From a bacterium HR36 (GTDB lineage Bacteria > Planctomycetota > Planctomycetia > Gemmatales > HRBIN36), in assembly GCA_002898995.1 (NCBI GenBank), contig BEIM01000176.1, positions 1-7,262 on the forward strand: DNA of 7,262 nt, written 5' to 3'. Positions within the stretch are counted from its first letter, which is position 1. Each line of letters starts with the position of its first letter. Positions 6,413 through 7,262 of this stretch are shown here, piece by piece. The notes beneath the pieces are model-generated. The model did no database searches. It saw only the letters and a program-made list of their open reading frames with translations, and had not been told where the DNA came from. A program made the position numbers and the translations under genes.

Positions 6413-6432
6413 TCAGCGGGCGTCAGCGGGCT
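6413..6432. repeat. 10-bp tandem repeat at the end of the 6423-7082 gene
   Basis: tcagcgggcg (6413-6422) is followed directly by tcagcgggct (6423-6432). The stop codon TGA (6423-6425) is part of the second unit, and the first unit supplies a second TGA in another frame just beyond it. Six A residues on the plus strand (6401-6406), T on the transcript, follow after a few bases, but the possible stems are only about 5 bp, so this is not called a terminator. Confidence 0.5.
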
Positions 6433-7082
6433 GAGCGCGGCTGGAGATAGTCCGGCTCCACACTTGGTCCTCCCGGCGGTAAGAAGTCGAGTGGTTTGGG
6501 TTGGCGGATGAGTTCGCAAGCGATGCCCAGAGGTTGTTTGCCGGGACGATATCCGTAGCCGCCATGCTGAATGTGCCCACAGACATCGCCCAAAGCCACC
6601 AGGGTAAAATCGCTGGGACGCTGTTGCTGGCGGTCAAAGATGAGCCGGCCGATCAAATGCGGCTCAAAAGTCAGGTCATCGCCTAGTCGGAGTTTCGCCC
6701 AGCCTTTCACTTCTAATTCCACCGATTGCGAGCTTATTTTTACTACCCGGCCGACCAGCGCGCCATCATGCGCAGTAGCGCGCGAGAAACAGGGCCCTTC
6801 GGTGAAACCAACACGCGGATTCAAGTGATAACGGAGGAGCCGCAACTTCACGCTCTCAGGTGCCGGAAGCTCTTGCCCCAATTTAGGCTCCTGCGGTATC
6901 CAGGAACGCCATTCCTCGCTGAGTATCCACATATAGTCCTCAAAGGGTTGGCCGCACAATTTGCGTGTGGACAATGGCGTTTTCTCGGTATAATCCTCGT
7001 TGGTCGTATGCCGCAGCTTGCCATGCTCGTCACGTGCCAGTTGCCGAAGATAGATCTTGATAATTGTCGCGCCTGGCGGCAT
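6423..7082 (-). CDS. Conserved-looking planctomycetal protein of unknown function
   Basis: From the ATG at 7080-7082 the protein has 219 residues; GAAGG six bases upstream supports this start. The same frame extends up to a TTG at 7152-7154 (243 residues), but those 24 residues are cysteine- and arginine-rich and look non-coding. No signal peptide, membrane span or enzyme motif is seen with either start. The middle (HLNPRVGFTEGP, 86-97, then ALVGRVVKISSQSVELEVKG at 108-127) and the HLIGRLIFDR, DFTLVALGDVCG block (142-169) look like strands of a beta-rich domain, and the RPGKQPLGIACEL (179-191) and DFLPPGGPSVEPDY (199-212) end is reminiscent of hypothetical proteins I associate with planctomycetes. 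That likeness is from memory. It precedes the NHL-like gene by 59 bases. Because its relatives may be exported, a lost N-terminus is possible. Confidence 0.72.
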   Translation of the reverse strand: MPPGATIIKIYLRQLARDEHGKLRHTTNEDYTEKTPLSTRKLCGQPFEDYMWILSEEWRSWIPQEPKLGQELPAPESVKLRLLRYHLNPRVGFTEGPCFSRATAHDGALVGRVVKISSQSVELEVKGWAKLRLGDDLTFEPHLIGRLIFDRQQQRPSDFTLVALGDVCGHIQHGGYGYRPGKQPLGIACELIRQPKPLDFLPPGGPSVEPDYLQPRSAR

Positions 7083-7262
7083 TCTAAACCTTCGAACTCC
7101 CGCGCACAATTTTCCGCACATAGCTGTAATGGTATCCTCACAACGGTAATGCAATGAAGACGACCCAGGGTCGTCATGTGCTCATCCATGTTTTCCATAC
7201 GCTAAAGTTTCGACGCATAATTCCCATTGGCCGATGATGCCTGGGGCACAGCTGGGGAATTT
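7083..7262. other. Upstream region of the 6423-7082 gene, no gene seen
   Basis: All frames here are short or blocked; in the frame of the downstream gene a TGA lies just upstream of the TTG at 7152-7154. The only clear structure is the palindrome at 7159-7175. The promoter of the three-gene unit may be here, but no convincing -35/-10 pair was found. Confidence 0.4.
7159..7175. promoter_or_regulatory. Perfect 17-bp palindrome, possible operator
   Basis: gacgaccc and gggtcgtc flank a single central a at 7167, giving 8-bp perfectly complementary arms. The one-base centre fits a dimeric DNA-binding protein site better than an RNA hairpin, and no T-run follows on either strand. It lies 77 bases upstream of the preferred start of the 6423-7082 gene, a usual place for an operator. 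No regulator is encoded in the window for it. Confidence 0.4.

Noticed and set aside
6401..6432. Possible intrinsic terminator after the 6423-7082 gene (T-run on the minus strand)
   Set aside because: The stems that can be drawn are about 5 bp and do not sit directly before the T-run.
6726..7157. 143-codon open frame on the plus strand
   Set aside because: Antisense to the better-supported 6423-7082 gene, with no motif.
6848..7198. 116-codon minus-strand frame starting MENMDEHM
   Set aside because: It overlaps the 6423-7082 gene in another frame, and its residues are rich in Cys and Arg without any pattern; I considered it as a frameshifted N-terminus but saw no fitting join.
1..7262. CRISPR array, tRNA or rRNA genes, riboswitch
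   Set aside because: No regularly spaced repeats, no cloverleaf-like pattern and no recognisable conserved RNA segment were seen on reading both strands.

Overview
The window looks like part of a planctomycete chromosome (phylum Planctomycetota; order not resolved). Three things point there. The partial gene at the left edge has the signal-peptide plus Leu-Gly-Cys-Asn-Ala-Gly-Ala-Cys-His-Gly start typical of planctomycetal DUF1549/DUF1553-type secreted proteins. Next to it is a short ECF-like sigma factor coupled to a membrane-anchored FecR/WD40 protein. The other genes are secreted propeller-like or hypothetical proteins of a kind common in that phylum. All recognised genes lie on the minus strand, so transcription runs right to left.

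Right half (about 7082 to 3552): three genes in a row. They are a conserved-looking 219-residue protein of unknown function (6423-7082), a secreted NHL-like beta-propeller protein (5017-6363), and a lipoprotein built from about seven propeller-like repeats (3552-4889). The gaps are 59 and 127 bases. An inverted repeat sits just after the stop of the NHL-like gene, and another straddles the stop of the lipoprotein gene.

Middle (about 2853 to 3551): about 700 bases without an intact gene. It holds a decayed fragment of an IS4-like transposase (2989-3198) and, nearer the sigma gene, an 8-bp tandem repeat of three copies and a possible ECF-type promoter.

Left half (2852 to 1): a tightly packed cluster of an ECF-like sigma factor, a FecR-WD40 transmembrane protein starting 4 bases after the sigma stop, and, 63 bases later, the DUF1549-type secreted protein that runs off the window. 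The working model is that the membrane protein acts as anti-sigma or sensor for the sigma factor: an N-terminal cytoplasmic segment, one membrane span, then FecR and a seven-bladed propeller outside. The secreted CX4CH protein may be an output of the same unit. The order and spacing are seen directly; the regulatory link is inference.

No tRNA, rRNA, CRISPR array, riboswitch or intact mobile element was seen.
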